Shown here piece by piece: positions 28,119-36,735 of a stretch of 64,000 nt of DNA. The stretch spans positions 372,001 to 436,000 of the forward strand of contig CAWABU010000002.1 of NCBI GenBank assembly GCA_963780345.1, given 5' to 3'. Position 1 is the first letter of the stretch; every line of letters begins with the position of its first letter. Both the position numbers and the translations under genes were made by a program. Source of the DNA: PALSA-693 sp963780345 (GTDB taxonomy: Bacteria; Actinomycetota; Acidimicrobiia; Acidimicrobiales; Palsa-688). Below the pieces are notes generated by a model. The model was not told the origin of the DNA and made no database searches. It saw only the letters and a list, made by a program, of their open reading frames with translations.

Positions 28119-29675
28119 TCAGGCCCGGGCGGTCCGCGTGGGGAGAATCGGGGCGTCGCGGCCGGTCCCGCTCGACGACGGTGACGACGGTCTCGACCGC
28201 TCGCGCTGCTCGTCGACCTCGTGGTACTCCTCCTCGACGTTGACCGCCCACACGTCATGGTGAGCGCCGAGAAGGTTCTCGACCGACAGCATGGCGGTGT
28301 ACATCGAGTGGTCCTGGTTGTTGTAACGGTGCATGCCGTTGCGGCCGACCGGGAAGACGTTGGCGACGTGTACCTCCATCCAGGCCCGGATGGTCTCGAC
28401 GTTGGCTTTGTAATCAACGTCGTAATAGGGGTACGCCTTGGGCATACGCACCACGTAGCCGGTCTCGACGTCGGAGGGGTCGACCAGACCCAGCCGCCCG
28501 AGCTCCGCTTTGCCGATCTCGATCAGGTCCTCGTCGGCGGCGGCCCATGACGCATCCCCCTCGTCGACGGTGTATTCCAGGCCCAGGACGTTGCGCCCGT
28601 CCTTGACCAGGTACGGCGACCACGAGCCGAAGTTCTGGATGCGCATGGTGCGCACACCGGTGTCGTGGATGTAGATCCAGTTGTCGTTCCAGTCCACGGT
28701 CTCGGCCGGGACAACCAGGGCCACGGTCAGGAAGTCTCGATAGGTGAGGGCGCGAGCCGCCCGGCCCACCTCAGCCGGGGCGGGCGGGTCCATGACCTCG
28801 ACCAGGTTCGACAGCGGCATGGAGGAGATGATGGCGGTGGCCGGGTACTCGGTCTGGCCGCCCTCGCTTTCCGCGGTCACGGAGAGGCCCCGACCACCGG
28901 CGTGGAAGATCCGGCTGACCCGGGTGTCCATCACGACCTTGGTGCCGGCTGCCTCTACGGCGTCGCGGCAGCGCTCCCACATCATCCCCGGACCCAGCTT
29001 GGGGTACTGGAACTCCTCGATCAGGGACGTGATGTCCTTCTGGTTGCGCTTCGGCAGCACGGCGTTCCAGATGGCGCTGGTCAACGACAGGTTCTTGACC
29101 CGTTGGGCCGCCCAGTCGGCCGGCATCTCCGCGGGCGGATGCCCCCAGACCTTCTCCGTGTAGGTCTTGAAGAAGTGCCGGTACAGCCGCCAACCGAAGC
29201 GGGCGGCCAACCAACCCTCGTACATGTCCTGCTGTTTCGGCGGGTGCACCCGGGCCCACAGGTAGGAAAGCACACACCGCACCGCCTCGAGGGGCCCCAG
29301 ATTGCCGAGGGCGTTCATGGCCCGGAGGGGGTAGTCGTAGAACTTGCCCTGGTAGTAGATGCGACTCTTGCGGGGCCGCAGCATGAAATCGCCGTCCTGG
29401 AGGATCTCGTGCCAGAGATCGTCCACCGGTTGGACCTTCGTGAAAAAGCGGTGGCCGCCGATGTCGAAACGCCACCCTTCCCGCTCGACCGTCCGGCTGA
29501 TCCCGCCGACCACGCTGTCGGCTTCGAGCACCGTTGAGCGACGACCGGACTTGGCCAGCTGGTAAGCCGCGGTCAGCCCCGCCGGTCCCGCCCCAATGAT
29601 TACGACATCGTCGGCGAGCTCCCCGTCCCCAGGGACGCAAGGCTCACCGGTCAGGTCGGTCAAGGGTTCGATCAC
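28119..29675 (-). CDS. FAD-dependent amine-oxidase/UDP-galactopyranose-mutase-like oxidoreductase
   Basis: This 518-residue flavoprotein has the dinucleotide-binding motif VVIIGAGPAGLTAAYQLAKSG near the N-terminus, then GGISRTVEREGWRFDIGGHRFF, typical of the protoporphyrinogen-oxidase/UGM-like group. The C-terminus (GMHRYNNQDHSMYTAMLSVENL) is the FAD-binding end. The Ser/Pro-rich tail is probably disordered. The GTG start has an ACGGAGG ribosome site and a TACGGT box about 25 nt further up. It follows a GT-C gene in the same direction, suggesting cell-surface glycan or isoprenoid-linked chemistry, but the substrate is not deducible. Confidence 0.85.
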   Translation of the reverse strand: MIEPLTDLTGEPCVPGDGELADDVVIIGAGPAGLTAAYQLAKSGRRSTVLEADSVVGGISRTVEREGWRFDIGGHRFFTKVQPVDDLWHEILQDGDFMLRPRKSRIYYQGKFYDYPLRAMNALGNLGPLEAVRCVLSYLWARVHPPKQQDMYEGWLAARFGWRLYRHFFKTYTEKVWGHPPAEMPADWAAQRVKNLSLTSAIWNAVLPKRNQKDITSLIEEFQYPKLGPGMMWERCRDAVEAAGTKVVMDTRVSRIFHAGGRGLSVTAESEGGQTEYPATAIISSMPLSNLVEVMDPPAPAEVGRAARALTYRDFLTVALVVPAETVDWNDNWIYIHDTGVRTMRIQNFGSWSPYLVKDGRNVLGLEYTVDEGDASWAAADEDLIEIGKAELGRLGLVDPSDVETGYVVRMPKAYPYYDVDYKANVETIRAWMEVHVANVFPVGRNGMHRYNNQDHSMYTAMLSVENLLGAHHDVWAVNVEEEYHEVDEQRERSRPSSPSSSGTGRDAPILPTRTARA

Positions 29676-29793
29676 GCGGGGAGGCCTCCGTCTCAGCCAG
29701 ACCGTAAGGAGGGCGGTGGGCCCGGCTGTGCTGGGCCATTCTTACCCGTCGCGGCCCTGGCGTAGTCGCGGGCCGTGACCGGCAGACCCAGGT

Positions 29794-31443
29794 TCATGAC
29801 GAGTAGCGGACCAGGTTCTCGTTCTCGTAGTAGTTGCCGTTCGCAGTCACCGCGGTGGTCCCGGGACCGCGGAGCATGTCCAGCCAGCTCTTGAGGTACC
29901 CGCAGTCACCACCCAGGCCCGGGTAGCCGTCCTTCCACACCAGCCAAACGGTGTGACCGGTCCCAAACCGGGCCAAGGCGGACTGGGCGAAGAAGCCGAC
30001 ATCCGTGGCGGCGATGACCTTCTTGTAGTCAACCCAGTCGACCCGTTGCGGGCCTATCGCCCGCGGGAAGGTCATCTCGGTCACGCCCTTGACCCGGAGG
30101 AGCCGGTCGACGGCTGGACCGAGCTGGTCGGGACAGTACACAACCAGGTCGCCGGGCTGGGCTTGCACGTTGAGTACGGCGGTGACGCGGGCCGCTTCTG
30201 TTCGGGGCTGGGTGTTGGCATCTTTCCCCGCGAAAAGACCGGTGAGGACCAGTACCGCCAGCGCCGCGGCCCGGAACCGCCGTCCGGGCAACACCGACAC
30301 GCCGGTGGCCACCACCAGCAGGAAGAGCGGGAGCACCACCGCGGCGTAGCGGGCGACAAAGGCGGCGTGGGCCATGGCGCTCAAGATCACGGCCAGGATG
30401 ACGGTGCCGACCATCACCCCGGCGAGAGGTGCGAGGTGTGGGCGGGGATGCAGCTCGAGCATGAGGGCCGGCCTGGTGTGGACAGGATCTGGCTCGCCGG
30501 CTGATGGGTCGCGGCCTACGGGCACGACCGGGCCGTCCATGGGGCCGACCGTCACGGCCCGGCCGAACACCCCGAACAGGAACAGAGCGAAGGTGGCGAA
30601 CATGAGAAGCGCACCCGGGCCTCCGCCGCCGGCGAAATCACCGAAGACGCCCAGGAGATCGGCCGGGCTCGCAGCCGAGCTCCAGGGCGTCCCGGTGTGG
30701 AGCAGCTGGAACACGAACACCGGCGCCCACGGAATCCAGACCACGACCCCGAGCAGGATGGCCCGGAGCTGCGGCGCTCCCTCGCCGGTCCGCCACCAGC
30801 GCCACACCAGCCACCCGCCCGTGGCGCCCAGCAAGTACAGAGACCAATAGTGGGTGTACAGCATCAGGGCCGTCACGGCACCGAGGGCCAGGAGCCGGGA
30901 CGGCCGGGCATCTTCCAGCGCTCGGACCAGGGCAAGAAAACCCAAGACGGTCCACAGGATCATCAGCGAGTACATGCGCGCCGTGGTGGCGTAGTTGATG
31001 GCGAAGGGGCTACTGAGGGCGAGGAAGAAGGTGATCCACGCCACCGTCCGACCGCCAAGGCGGTAACCCGCGACCCAGAAGAACGGCAAAGCGGCGATCG
31101 AGACGAGTCCCGAGAGGGCCCGGACGGCGACATCGCCCTGACCGAAGACGAGCATCCAGACGTGCAGCAGCACGTAGTACAGGGGCGGGGCGCCGTCGTG
31201 GGCCAGGGCCCGTGGGATCTGGCTCACGGGAAGGCGGGCGATGTTGACGCTGAGGGCCTCGTCCAGCCACAGTGGGGTCGGCGCCCAGAACCGGAGACCG
31301 ACACCGACGACCACGGCCAGGGCACCGAGGGCCAGCACGACCGGGTGCACCTCGGGCCGCTCCTGTCGGAGGCGGCGTCGGACCGCATCGATCGAACCCC
31401 TGGACTCCTCCTGGCCACCCGCGAGGACGGGGCCCACCGCCAC
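29794..31443 (-). CDS. GT-C family membrane glycosyltransferase (ArnT/PMT-like)
   Basis: This 549-residue polytopic protein has about ten hydrophobic helices. The first extracellular loop carries the acidic motif in PLWLDEALSVNIARLP, as in polyprenyl-phosphate-sugar-dependent GT-C enzymes. The C-terminal soluble part includes QPGDLVVYCPDQLGPAVDRLL. The acceptor is unknown. The N-terminus is uncertain: GTG 31443 is the first start in frame, but a TATCCT box 8 nt before a GTG at 31534 would give a longer N-terminus if one base were removed. Confidence 0.85.
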   Translation of the reverse strand: MAVGPVLAGGQEESRGSIDAVRRRLRQERPEVHPVVLALGALAVVVGVGLRFWAPTPLWLDEALSVNIARLPVSQIPRALAHDGAPPLYYVLLHVWMLVFGQGDVAVRALSGLVSIAALPFFWVAGYRLGGRTVAWITFFLALSSPFAINYATTARMYSLMILWTVLGFLALVRALEDARPSRLLALGAVTALMLYTHYWSLYLLGATGGWLVWRWWRTGEGAPQLRAILLGVVVWIPWAPVFVFQLLHTGTPWSSAASPADLLGVFGDFAGGGGPGALLMFATFALFLFGVFGRAVTVGPMDGPVVPVGRDPSAGEPDPVHTRPALMLELHPRPHLAPLAGVMVGTVILAVILSAMAHAAFVARYAAVVLPLFLLVVATGVSVLPGRRFRAAALAVLVLTGLFAGKDANTQPRTEAARVTAVLNVQAQPGDLVVYCPDQLGPAVDRLLRVKGVTEMTFPRAIGPQRVDWVDYKKVIAATDVGFFAQSALARFGTGHTVWLVWKDGYPGLGGDCGYLKSWLDMLRGPGTTAVTANGNYYENENLVRYSS

Positions 31444-31608
31444 CTCAGCCCGGTCCGGGTCCGACCCGGCGGCCGGCCGATAAGTGGGCGCCGCCGTGGG
31501 TTGCTCCCCCAGAGGGGCGACCGCGAGCGCTCACGGCCTGAGAGGATACCCACACGCGGCCGGGCGTCGATAGCACGAACGGCCCATCCTCCGGGGCAGG
31601 ATCTTGGC

Positions 31609-31621
31609 TAACGTCCCCGTG
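31609..31621 (+). promoter_or_regulatory. Leaderless -10 box of glpX
   Basis: TAACGT (31609-31614) lies 7 nt before ATG 31622. This argues for that ATG and against a TTG six codons upstream. Confidence 0.6.
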
Positions 31622-32629
31622 ATGGGTCCCAGTGAAATCCGGCGCCCGCAGGCGCCGGACAGAAACCTGGCCATGGAGCTGGTACGGGTCACCGAGGCGG
31701 CAGCCATGGCGGCGGCGCGGTGGATGGGCCGCGGCGACAAGGACGGTGCCGACGCGGCGGCCGTCGACGCCATGCGCATCGTGCTCGGGGGGGTACCGAT
31801 GGACGGGGTGGTGGTCATCGGCGAAGGCGAGAAAGACGAAGCCCCGATGCTTTACAACGGCGAGCACGTCGGCGATGCCACTCCGCCAAGCGCCGACGTG
31901 GCCGTCGATCCCATCGACGGGACGACCCCGACCGCATTGGGGCGGGGCGGGGCTCTGTCCGTCATCGCGGTCAGCGACAGGGGGACGATGTTCAATCCGG
32001 GCCCCTGCGTCTACATGGAGAAGCTGGCCGTCGGCCCGGAGGCGGCCGGCCGGGTGAGCCTGGAGCTGTCGCCGACTGACAACATCCGGGCCGTGGCCGA
32101 GGCCAAGCGAGAATCGGTGCGGGACGTGACGGCGGTGATCCTCGACCGGCCCCGCCACGCCGAGCTCATCGAGGAGGTGCGGAGCACGGGTGCACGCATC
32201 AGGCTGATCTCGGACGGTGACGTCGCCGGCGCCATCGCCACCGCGTGGACCGATTCGGGGGCCGATATCCTGCTCGGCGTCGGGGGCACCCCCGAGGGGG
32301 TCATCGCGGCGGCCGCCCTCAAGTGTATGAACGGCGAACTGCAGGGCCGGTTGTGGCCGCGCGACGACCACGAGCGAGCCGCGGCAGTGGAACTGGGTTA
32401 CGACGTCGATCGGTGCCTGACCCTCGACGACCTGGTGCAGGGCGACAACTGCTTCTTCGCGGCCACCGGCATCACCGACGGAGAGCTGTTGCGCGGCGTG
32501 CGCTACGACAGCCGGGGCGCGACCACCGAATCCCTGGTCATGCGATCCCGGTCGGGCACCGTGCGCCGGATCGACGCCCGACACCGGCTCAAGAAGCTGG
32601 CCCAGTACGCGTCCGTGCAGTTCGAGTAG
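31622..32629 (+). CDS. glpX: Class II fructose-1,6-bisphosphatase
   Basis: GlpX is the gluconeogenic FBPase of actinobacteria. The 335-residue protein shows the metal and phosphate motifs VVIGEGEKDEAPML and VDPIDGTTPTALG, plus GVGGTPEGVIAAAALKC and GRLWPRD. It supplies fructose-6-phosphate, and so ultimately sugar for the glucan pathway elsewhere in the window. The 3' end overlaps the convergent 2H/GNAT gene by about 40 bases. Confidence 0.97.
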   Translation: MGPSEIRRPQAPDRNLAMELVRVTEAAAMAAARWMGRGDKDGADAAAVDAMRIVLGGVPMDGVVVIGEGEKDEAPMLYNGEHVGDATPPSADVAVDPIDGTTPTALGRGGALSVIAVSDRGTMFNPGPCVYMEKLAVGPEAAGRVSLELSPTDNIRAVAEAKRESVRDVTAVILDRPRHAELIEEVRSTGARIRLISDGDVAGAIATAWTDSGADILLGVGGTPEGVIAAAALKCMNGELQGRLWPRDDHERAAAVELGYDVDRCLTLDDLVQGDNCFFAATGITDGELLRGVRYDSRGATTESLVMRSRSGTVRRIDARHRLKKLAQYASVQFE

Positions 32630-33593
32630 ACCCGACCGGCACCGACCAGCCACTCCGGGCCTGGTAGAAGCCGGCCGGACCGTGGGCGTGCAGCACCGGG
32701 CACTCCCAATCGGCGGCCCGCACCGCCGCCTCGAGATGAGCCAGAACCATTCCACCGATGCCCTGCCTCCGAGCCGCCGGCGCCACGATCACCGCCACCT
32801 GTCCGCCGGCATCGGATCGCCAGGCCACACCGGCACCGACCACCTGACCCTCGCGGCGGGCGGAGAGGACAATCGGTGGGCCGGCCGGATGCCAACCTGC
32901 CCCCGTCGATTCAGTCCCGGGCAACCCGGGTCCGGCCGACCCGGGTCCGGCCAGCTCAGGCTCCGGTACCACGAGATCGGCGGCGTCGACCATGGCGCCA
33001 ACCTCCGGATCGAGGACGCGACCTCTGGAGATCTCCACGGCCAGTCCGCCCCGGCCGATGACCGCCGGCGGGCCGAGAGCAGCGTCCCCGAGGGGGCACC
33101 AGACCCGGCCCCGTCGCTCCTCCAGGATGGTCACGCACTCCACCGAAGTCACGACCGCGAACCGGTCCAGGGCCGCCACGGCCGCCGCGATCCTGGCCTC
33201 GCTCGCAGTGTCGGCGAGTGTCACGTGCGGGACCCATGGCCAGGTCAGGCTCCGCTGCAGAGGGGGCACGAACACGGCGGCGCGCAACCGTCGCAGCGCA
33301 TCGAGTTCGCCCCCGACCTCCAGGTAGAGGACGGGATTGGCGGGCAGGAAGGTCGCGGGTGGCCCCAGGGTGAGCTGCAACGGGCCGTCCTGGCCGGCCG
33401 CCGCGGCCCGAACGGCAGCCAGCGCCGCCCCCAGCTGCCCGGCGCCCACGTTGACGGGCGGAACCAGGGTCAGATGGGCCGCCACGCGACTTATGGACGG
33501 GTCCCCGACAGCCCGCCGCAGGCCGTCCACGGCATCGACGACCGGCCGGTCGAGCAGGAGGGCGACGCCGAGCCGGCGCCGCGAAGCACTCAC
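32589..33593 (-). CDS. 2H phosphoesterase (2'-5' RNA ligase-like) fused to GNAT acetyltransferase
   Basis: The N-terminal half (1-180) carries the two 2H-superfamily motifs, AHLTLVPP and PHVTLAD, as in LigT/CPDase enzymes that act on cyclic phosphates. The C-terminal half, after a Pro/Gly linker, is a GNAT domain with acetyl-CoA loop APAARRQGIGGMVLAHLE. The protein has 334 residues. The ATG overlaps (ATGA) the end of a repeat-encoded small ORF. The combination is unusual; a role in RNA or nucleotide processing is inference only. Confidence 0.8.
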   Translation of the reverse strand: MSASRRRLGVALLLDRPVVDAVDGLRRAVGDPSISRVAAHLTLVPPVNVGAGQLGAALAAVRAAAAGQDGPLQLTLGPPATFLPANPVLYLEVGGELDALRRLRAAVFVPPLQRSLTWPWVPHVTLADTASEARIAAAVAALDRFAVVTSVECVTILEERRGRVWCPLGDAALGPPAVIGRGGLAVEISRGRVLDPEVGAMVDAADLVVPEPELAGPGSAGPGLPGTESTGAGWHPAGPPIVLSARREGQVVGAGVAWRSDAGGQVAVIVAPAARRQGIGGMVLAHLEAAVRAADWECPVLHAHGPAGFYQARSGWSVPVGSTRTARTRTGPAS

Positions 33594-33790
33594 CGCGGCC
33601 CGACCCGGGAGACCGGGCCGCTGGGTGCGACCCCGGTTCGCTCCGCCAGGTCGCTCCCTGCCACCCCGGCTCGCTCCGCCAGGTCGCTCCCTGCCACCCC
33701 GGCTCGCTCCGCCAGGTCGCTCCCTGCCACCCCGGTTCGCTCCGCCAGGTCGCTCCCTGCCACCCCGGTTCGCTCCGCCAGGTCGCTCAC
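33590..33790 (-). CDS. Candidate 66-aa ORF made of 11-residue repeats
   Basis: A GTG at 33790 opens a frame that is almost entirely SDLAER(T/A)GVAG repeats and ends with ATGA overlap on the 2H/GNAT start. It may be a real coupling peptide or merely a tandem repeat that happens to be open. It has no clear ribosome site. Confidence 0.25.
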   Translation of the reverse strand: MSDLAERTGVAGSDLAERTGVAGSDLAERAGVAGSDLAERAGVAGSDLAERTGVAPSGPVSRVGPR

Positions 33791-33799
33791 GGGAGGTCA
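33635..33799. repeat. 33-bp tandem repeat
   Basis: Five 33-bp units, nearly identical (T/C change at one site; the last unit diverges at its end), fill the gap between the 2H/GNAT gene and glyA. The period keeps the reading frame open. Confidence 0.92.
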
Positions 33800-33820
33800 G
33801 TGTGGCAGCCCTCCAGGCTC

Positions 33821-33832
33821 TAGGATGCTCAC
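33821..33832 (+). promoter_or_regulatory. Leaderless -10 box of glyA
   Basis: TAGGAT (33821-33826) lies 6 nt before the GTG start at 33833. Confidence 0.6.
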
Positions 33833-35062
33833 GTGACCGAAGACCGCGAGCTCTTCGACATCGTTCGGCGCGAAGAGGAGCGGCAGAACACCACCCTCCA
33901 GCTCATCGCCTCGGAGAATTTCACCTCTCGAGCGGTGATGGCGGCGACCGGGTCGGTGCTCACCAACAAGTACTCCGAGGGCTACCCGGGCAAGCGGTAC
34001 TACGGGGGCAACTACGTTATCGACGAGGTCGAGGAGCTGGCCAGGCGACGGGCCTGCCAACTCTTCGGGGCCGAGCACGCCAATGTCCAACCGCACGCCG
34101 GCGCCACCGCCAACCTCGCCGTCTACCTGGCCGTCCTCGACCAGGGCGACACCGTCCTCGGCATGCGACTCGACCAGGGTGGCCATCTCACCCACGGTTC
34201 ACCCGTCAACATCAGCGGCCGTTTCTACCGCTTCGTGTCCTACGGCGTGACCGAGAGCGATGAACGTCTGGATCTCGATCAGCTGGCCGCCCTCGCCGAC
34301 GAGCACCGACCGAAGCTGATCGTCGCCGGCGCCACCGCCTACCCGCGGATCATCGACCCTGAGCCGATTCGCCGCATCGCTGACTCCGTCGGTGCCCTGT
34401 TCCTCTTCGACACCGCTCACGTGGCCGGGCTCATCGCCGGCGGGGTCCATCCCAATCCGGTCGGGGTGGCCGATATTGTCACTTTCACCACCCACAAGAC
34501 CCTGCGAGGGCCGCGGGGCGGCGCCATCCTGTGCTCGGCGGAGCTGGCCCCGGCCATCGACAAGGCCGTGTTCCCTGGCCTCCAGGGCGGTCCCCTGGAG
34601 CACGTCATCGCGGCCAAGGCGGTCGCCTTCCGGGAGGCCGCCCAGCCCGAATTCCGCGAGTACGCGGCCCAGATCGTCCGCAACGCCCAAGCCCTGGCGG
34701 CCGGCCTGGCCGCCGAGGGCCTGCGCATCGTCTCCGGCGGGACCGACAACCACCTGATGCTGGTGGACCTGCGCCCCTTTGATGCCGAGCTCACCGGCAA
34801 GCTGGCCCAGGAGGCGCTCGACCGGGCCGGGATCACCCTCAACAAAAACCAGATACCCGGCGACCCCCGGTCGCCATTCGTCACCAGCGGCCTGCGAATC
34901 GGGACTGCGGCCGAGACGACGGCGGGAATGGGCGAGGCCGAGATGGCAGAGATCGCCCGGTTGATCGGGCGGGTGCTGCGGCGACCCGACGACCCGGCCG
35001 AAGCGACGGCGGTGCGCGAGGAGGTCGGGGTGCTCTGCTCGAAGTTTAAGCCCTACCCGTAG
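33833..35062 (+). CDS. glyA: Serine hydroxymethyltransferase
   Basis: GlyA interconverts serine and glycine with tetrahydrofolate. The 409-residue protein has LIASENFTSRAV, YSEGYPGKRYYGG, LFLFDTAHVAGLIAGG and the PLP lysine in VTFTTHKTLRGPRGG. The C-terminus is complete. wecA follows on the same strand after 33 bases. Confidence 0.98.
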   Translation: MTEDRELFDIVRREEERQNTTLQLIASENFTSRAVMAATGSVLTNKYSEGYPGKRYYGGNYVIDEVEELARRRACQLFGAEHANVQPHAGATANLAVYLAVLDQGDTVLGMRLDQGGHLTHGSPVNISGRFYRFVSYGVTESDERLDLDQLAALADEHRPKLIVAGATAYPRIIDPEPIRRIADSVGALFLFDTAHVAGLIAGGVHPNPVGVADIVTFTTHKTLRGPRGGAILCSAELAPAIDKAVFPGLQGGPLEHVIAAKAVAFREAAQPEFREYAAQIVRNAQALAAGLAAEGLRIVSGGTDNHLMLVDLRPFDAELTGKLAQEALDRAGITLNKNQIPGDPRSPFVTSGLRIGTAAETTAGMGEAEMAEIARLIGRVLRRPDDPAEATAVREEVGVLCSKFKPYP

Positions 35063-35095
35063 GAGCCCGGCCCCATCGACGGCTACCGCGATTAT

Positions 35096-36232
35096 GTGAT
35101 CGTCGGCCTGGTGGCGGCGTTCGCCACCTTCCTCTGCACGTTTATCGTGCGGCGGCTCGCCGTACGGTTCTCCATCATCGTCGTCCCCGACGACCGGCGG
35201 GTGCACGAGCGCCCTACGCCCACGGTCGGCGGAGCAGGCATGTACGTGGGTCTGCTGGCGGCGCTGGTCGTGGCGTCCGGGCTTCCCGGGCTGCACGGTC
35301 TCTTCCGGGGGTCCTCCGAGCCCATCGGCCTGGTCCTCGGCGCTTCGGTGATCTTCACCGTCGGCATGGTCGACGACCTCCGGGAGATGTCCCCGCCCGC
35401 CAAGATGTCCGGCCAGATCCTGGCCGGCACCATCCTCTACCTCTTCGGCATCAACATCCTGTTCTTCCGCCTGCCGTTCGCCGGCACGACGGTGGTCCTC
35501 TCGGCCGACCTGATCCCCGTCGTCACGGTGCTGTGGGTGGTCGGGATGGCCAACGCGGTCAACTTCGTCGACGGGTTGGACGGGCTGGCGGCGGGGATCG
35601 TCGGCATTGCGTCGGCCGCGTTCTTCCTTTATTCCCACGAACTGATCCAGCGGGGCACGATCGGCCCGGAGAGCTCCGGGCCGCTGTTCTCGATCATCAC
35701 CTTCGGGGTGTGCCTCGGGTTCCTGCCGCACAACTTCCACCCGGCCCGGATCTTCATGGGCGATGCGGGAGCGATGCTGCTGGGGTTATTGATGGCGGCG
35801 TCGACCATGTCGGTGGTCGGCCAGACCAACCTCGACTTCAACGGGCGGACCTACTTCTTCTTCGCCCCGCTCGTGATCCCGTTTTTCATTCTCGGCATAC
35901 CGATGCTCGATACCGCCTTCGCCATCGTCCGGCGGGCCGGGCGGCGCACCAGCCTGGCCGAGGCCGACAAGAACCACCTCCACCACCGGCTCATGCGCCT
36001 CGGTCACGGGCAGACCCGAGCGGTGCTCATCCTCTGGGCGTGGACGGCCCTGCTATCGGGCCTGGTGCTCTACCCGAGCCTGGCCAACCGGGCTCTGTCC
36101 CTGGTCCCGGTCGGCTTCGCCGCCCTGGTTGTCGCCCTGTACACCCTCTTCGGTGTCCGGGGCCGGGCCGACGCGGCCCAGGGTCCATCCCACCGCATCA
36201 CGGTTGGGAACGACAGCAACGGCCGCACCTGA
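35096..36232 (+). CDS. wecA: Undecaprenyl-phosphate GlcNAc-1-phosphate transferase (WecA/TagO-like)
   Basis: WecA-type enzymes start lipid-linked surface polymers; in actinobacteria they initiate arabinogalactan or wall-polysaccharide linkage units. The 378-residue protein has about ten membrane helices and the conserved loops VHERPTPTVGG, GMVDDLRE, NAVNFVDGLDGLAAG, FMGDAGAMLLG and HLHHRLMRLGH. GTG 35096 is the first usable start; in-frame sequence continues upstream without a standard start codon, so the N-terminus is not certain. In Mycobacterium this gene (rfe) sits on the other side of the atp operon, with the same orientation as the atp genes. Confidence 0.9.
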   Translation: MIVGLVAAFATFLCTFIVRRLAVRFSIIVVPDDRRVHERPTPTVGGAGMYVGLLAALVVASGLPGLHGLFRGSSEPIGLVLGASVIFTVGMVDDLREMSPPAKMSGQILAGTILYLFGINILFFRLPFAGTTVVLSADLIPVVTVLWVVGMANAVNFVDGLDGLAAGIVGIASAAFFLYSHELIQRGTIGPESSGPLFSIITFGVCLGFLPHNFHPARIFMGDAGAMLLGLLMAASTMSVVGQTNLDFNGRTYFFFAPLVIPFFILGIPMLDTAFAIVRRAGRRTSLAEADKNHLHHRLMRLGHGQTRAVLILWAWTALLSGLVLYPSLANRALSLVPVGFAALVVALYTLFGVRGRADAAQGPSHRITVGNDSNGRT

Positions 36233-36246
36233 GCCCGGGCCCGGGC
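36233..36246. terminator. GC palindrome between wecA and atpC ends
   Basis: A 14-bp self-complementary run of GCCCGGG/CCCGGGC follows the wecA stop codon directly. It may slow polymerase between the convergent units, but no T run follows, so intrinsic termination is doubtful. Confidence 0.3.
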
Positions 36247-36298
36247 CGGGGGACATCCGGCGCCACGCCCCGGCGTCGTCCGGTTACTGGTCGTCCGG

Positions 36299-36706
36299 TT
36301 AGTGGGCGAGGCTGAGGAACTTCTCCCAGCGCCGCCTGTCGCGTTCGGCGACCTGCCGTTTCTCGGTGTCCTCGCCGGCTGCTTCGAGGTCGAGCTCGGC
36401 CTGGCGCAGGCGGTCGCGCAGGTCGTCCGGGTCCAGCTCCGCGATCGGATGGGTCTCTCCGACCAGGATCAGGGCCCGGTTGTCGCCGACCTGCAGGTAG
36501 CCCTCGGACTGGGCCAGGCGGATGATGTCGGTCTCGGTCTGGTAGATCCGCAACTCCGTGGGCTCCAGGGTGGCGAGCAACGGGGAGTGGCGGGCCAGGA
36601 TGCCGATCTGCCCGAGGGTGGTACGGGTCGAGACCATCTCGGCCTCGCCGTTGAACACCCACCCGTCGGGCGTCAGGACTTCTACCGGAAACTTGGCGTG
36701 GGCCAT
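36299..36706 (-). CDS. atpC: ATP synthase epsilon subunit
   Basis: Epsilon is the central-stalk subunit and F1 inhibitor. The 135-residue protein has the beta-sandwich (VEVLTPDGWVFNGEAEMVST, GQIGILARHSPLLATLEP) and a C-terminal helical region with EDTEKRQVAERDRRRW. It is the last gene of the operon, 29 nt after atpD. Confidence 0.95.
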   Translation of the reverse strand: MAHAKFPVEVLTPDGWVFNGEAEMVSTRTTLGQIGILARHSPLLATLEPTELRIYQTETDIIRLAQSEGYLQVGDNRALILVGETHPIAELDPDDLRDRLRQAELDLEAAGEDTEKRQVAERDRRRWEKFLSLAH

Positions 36707-36735
36707 CGTGGGCGCTCCTCGGGCCGGAGGCCGAG

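Noticed and set aside
34199..35740. A 513-codon open frame on the minus strand opposite glyA and wecA
   Set aside because: Spans two unrelated genes on the other strand and has His/Asp/Gln-rich composition typical of an antisense shadow.
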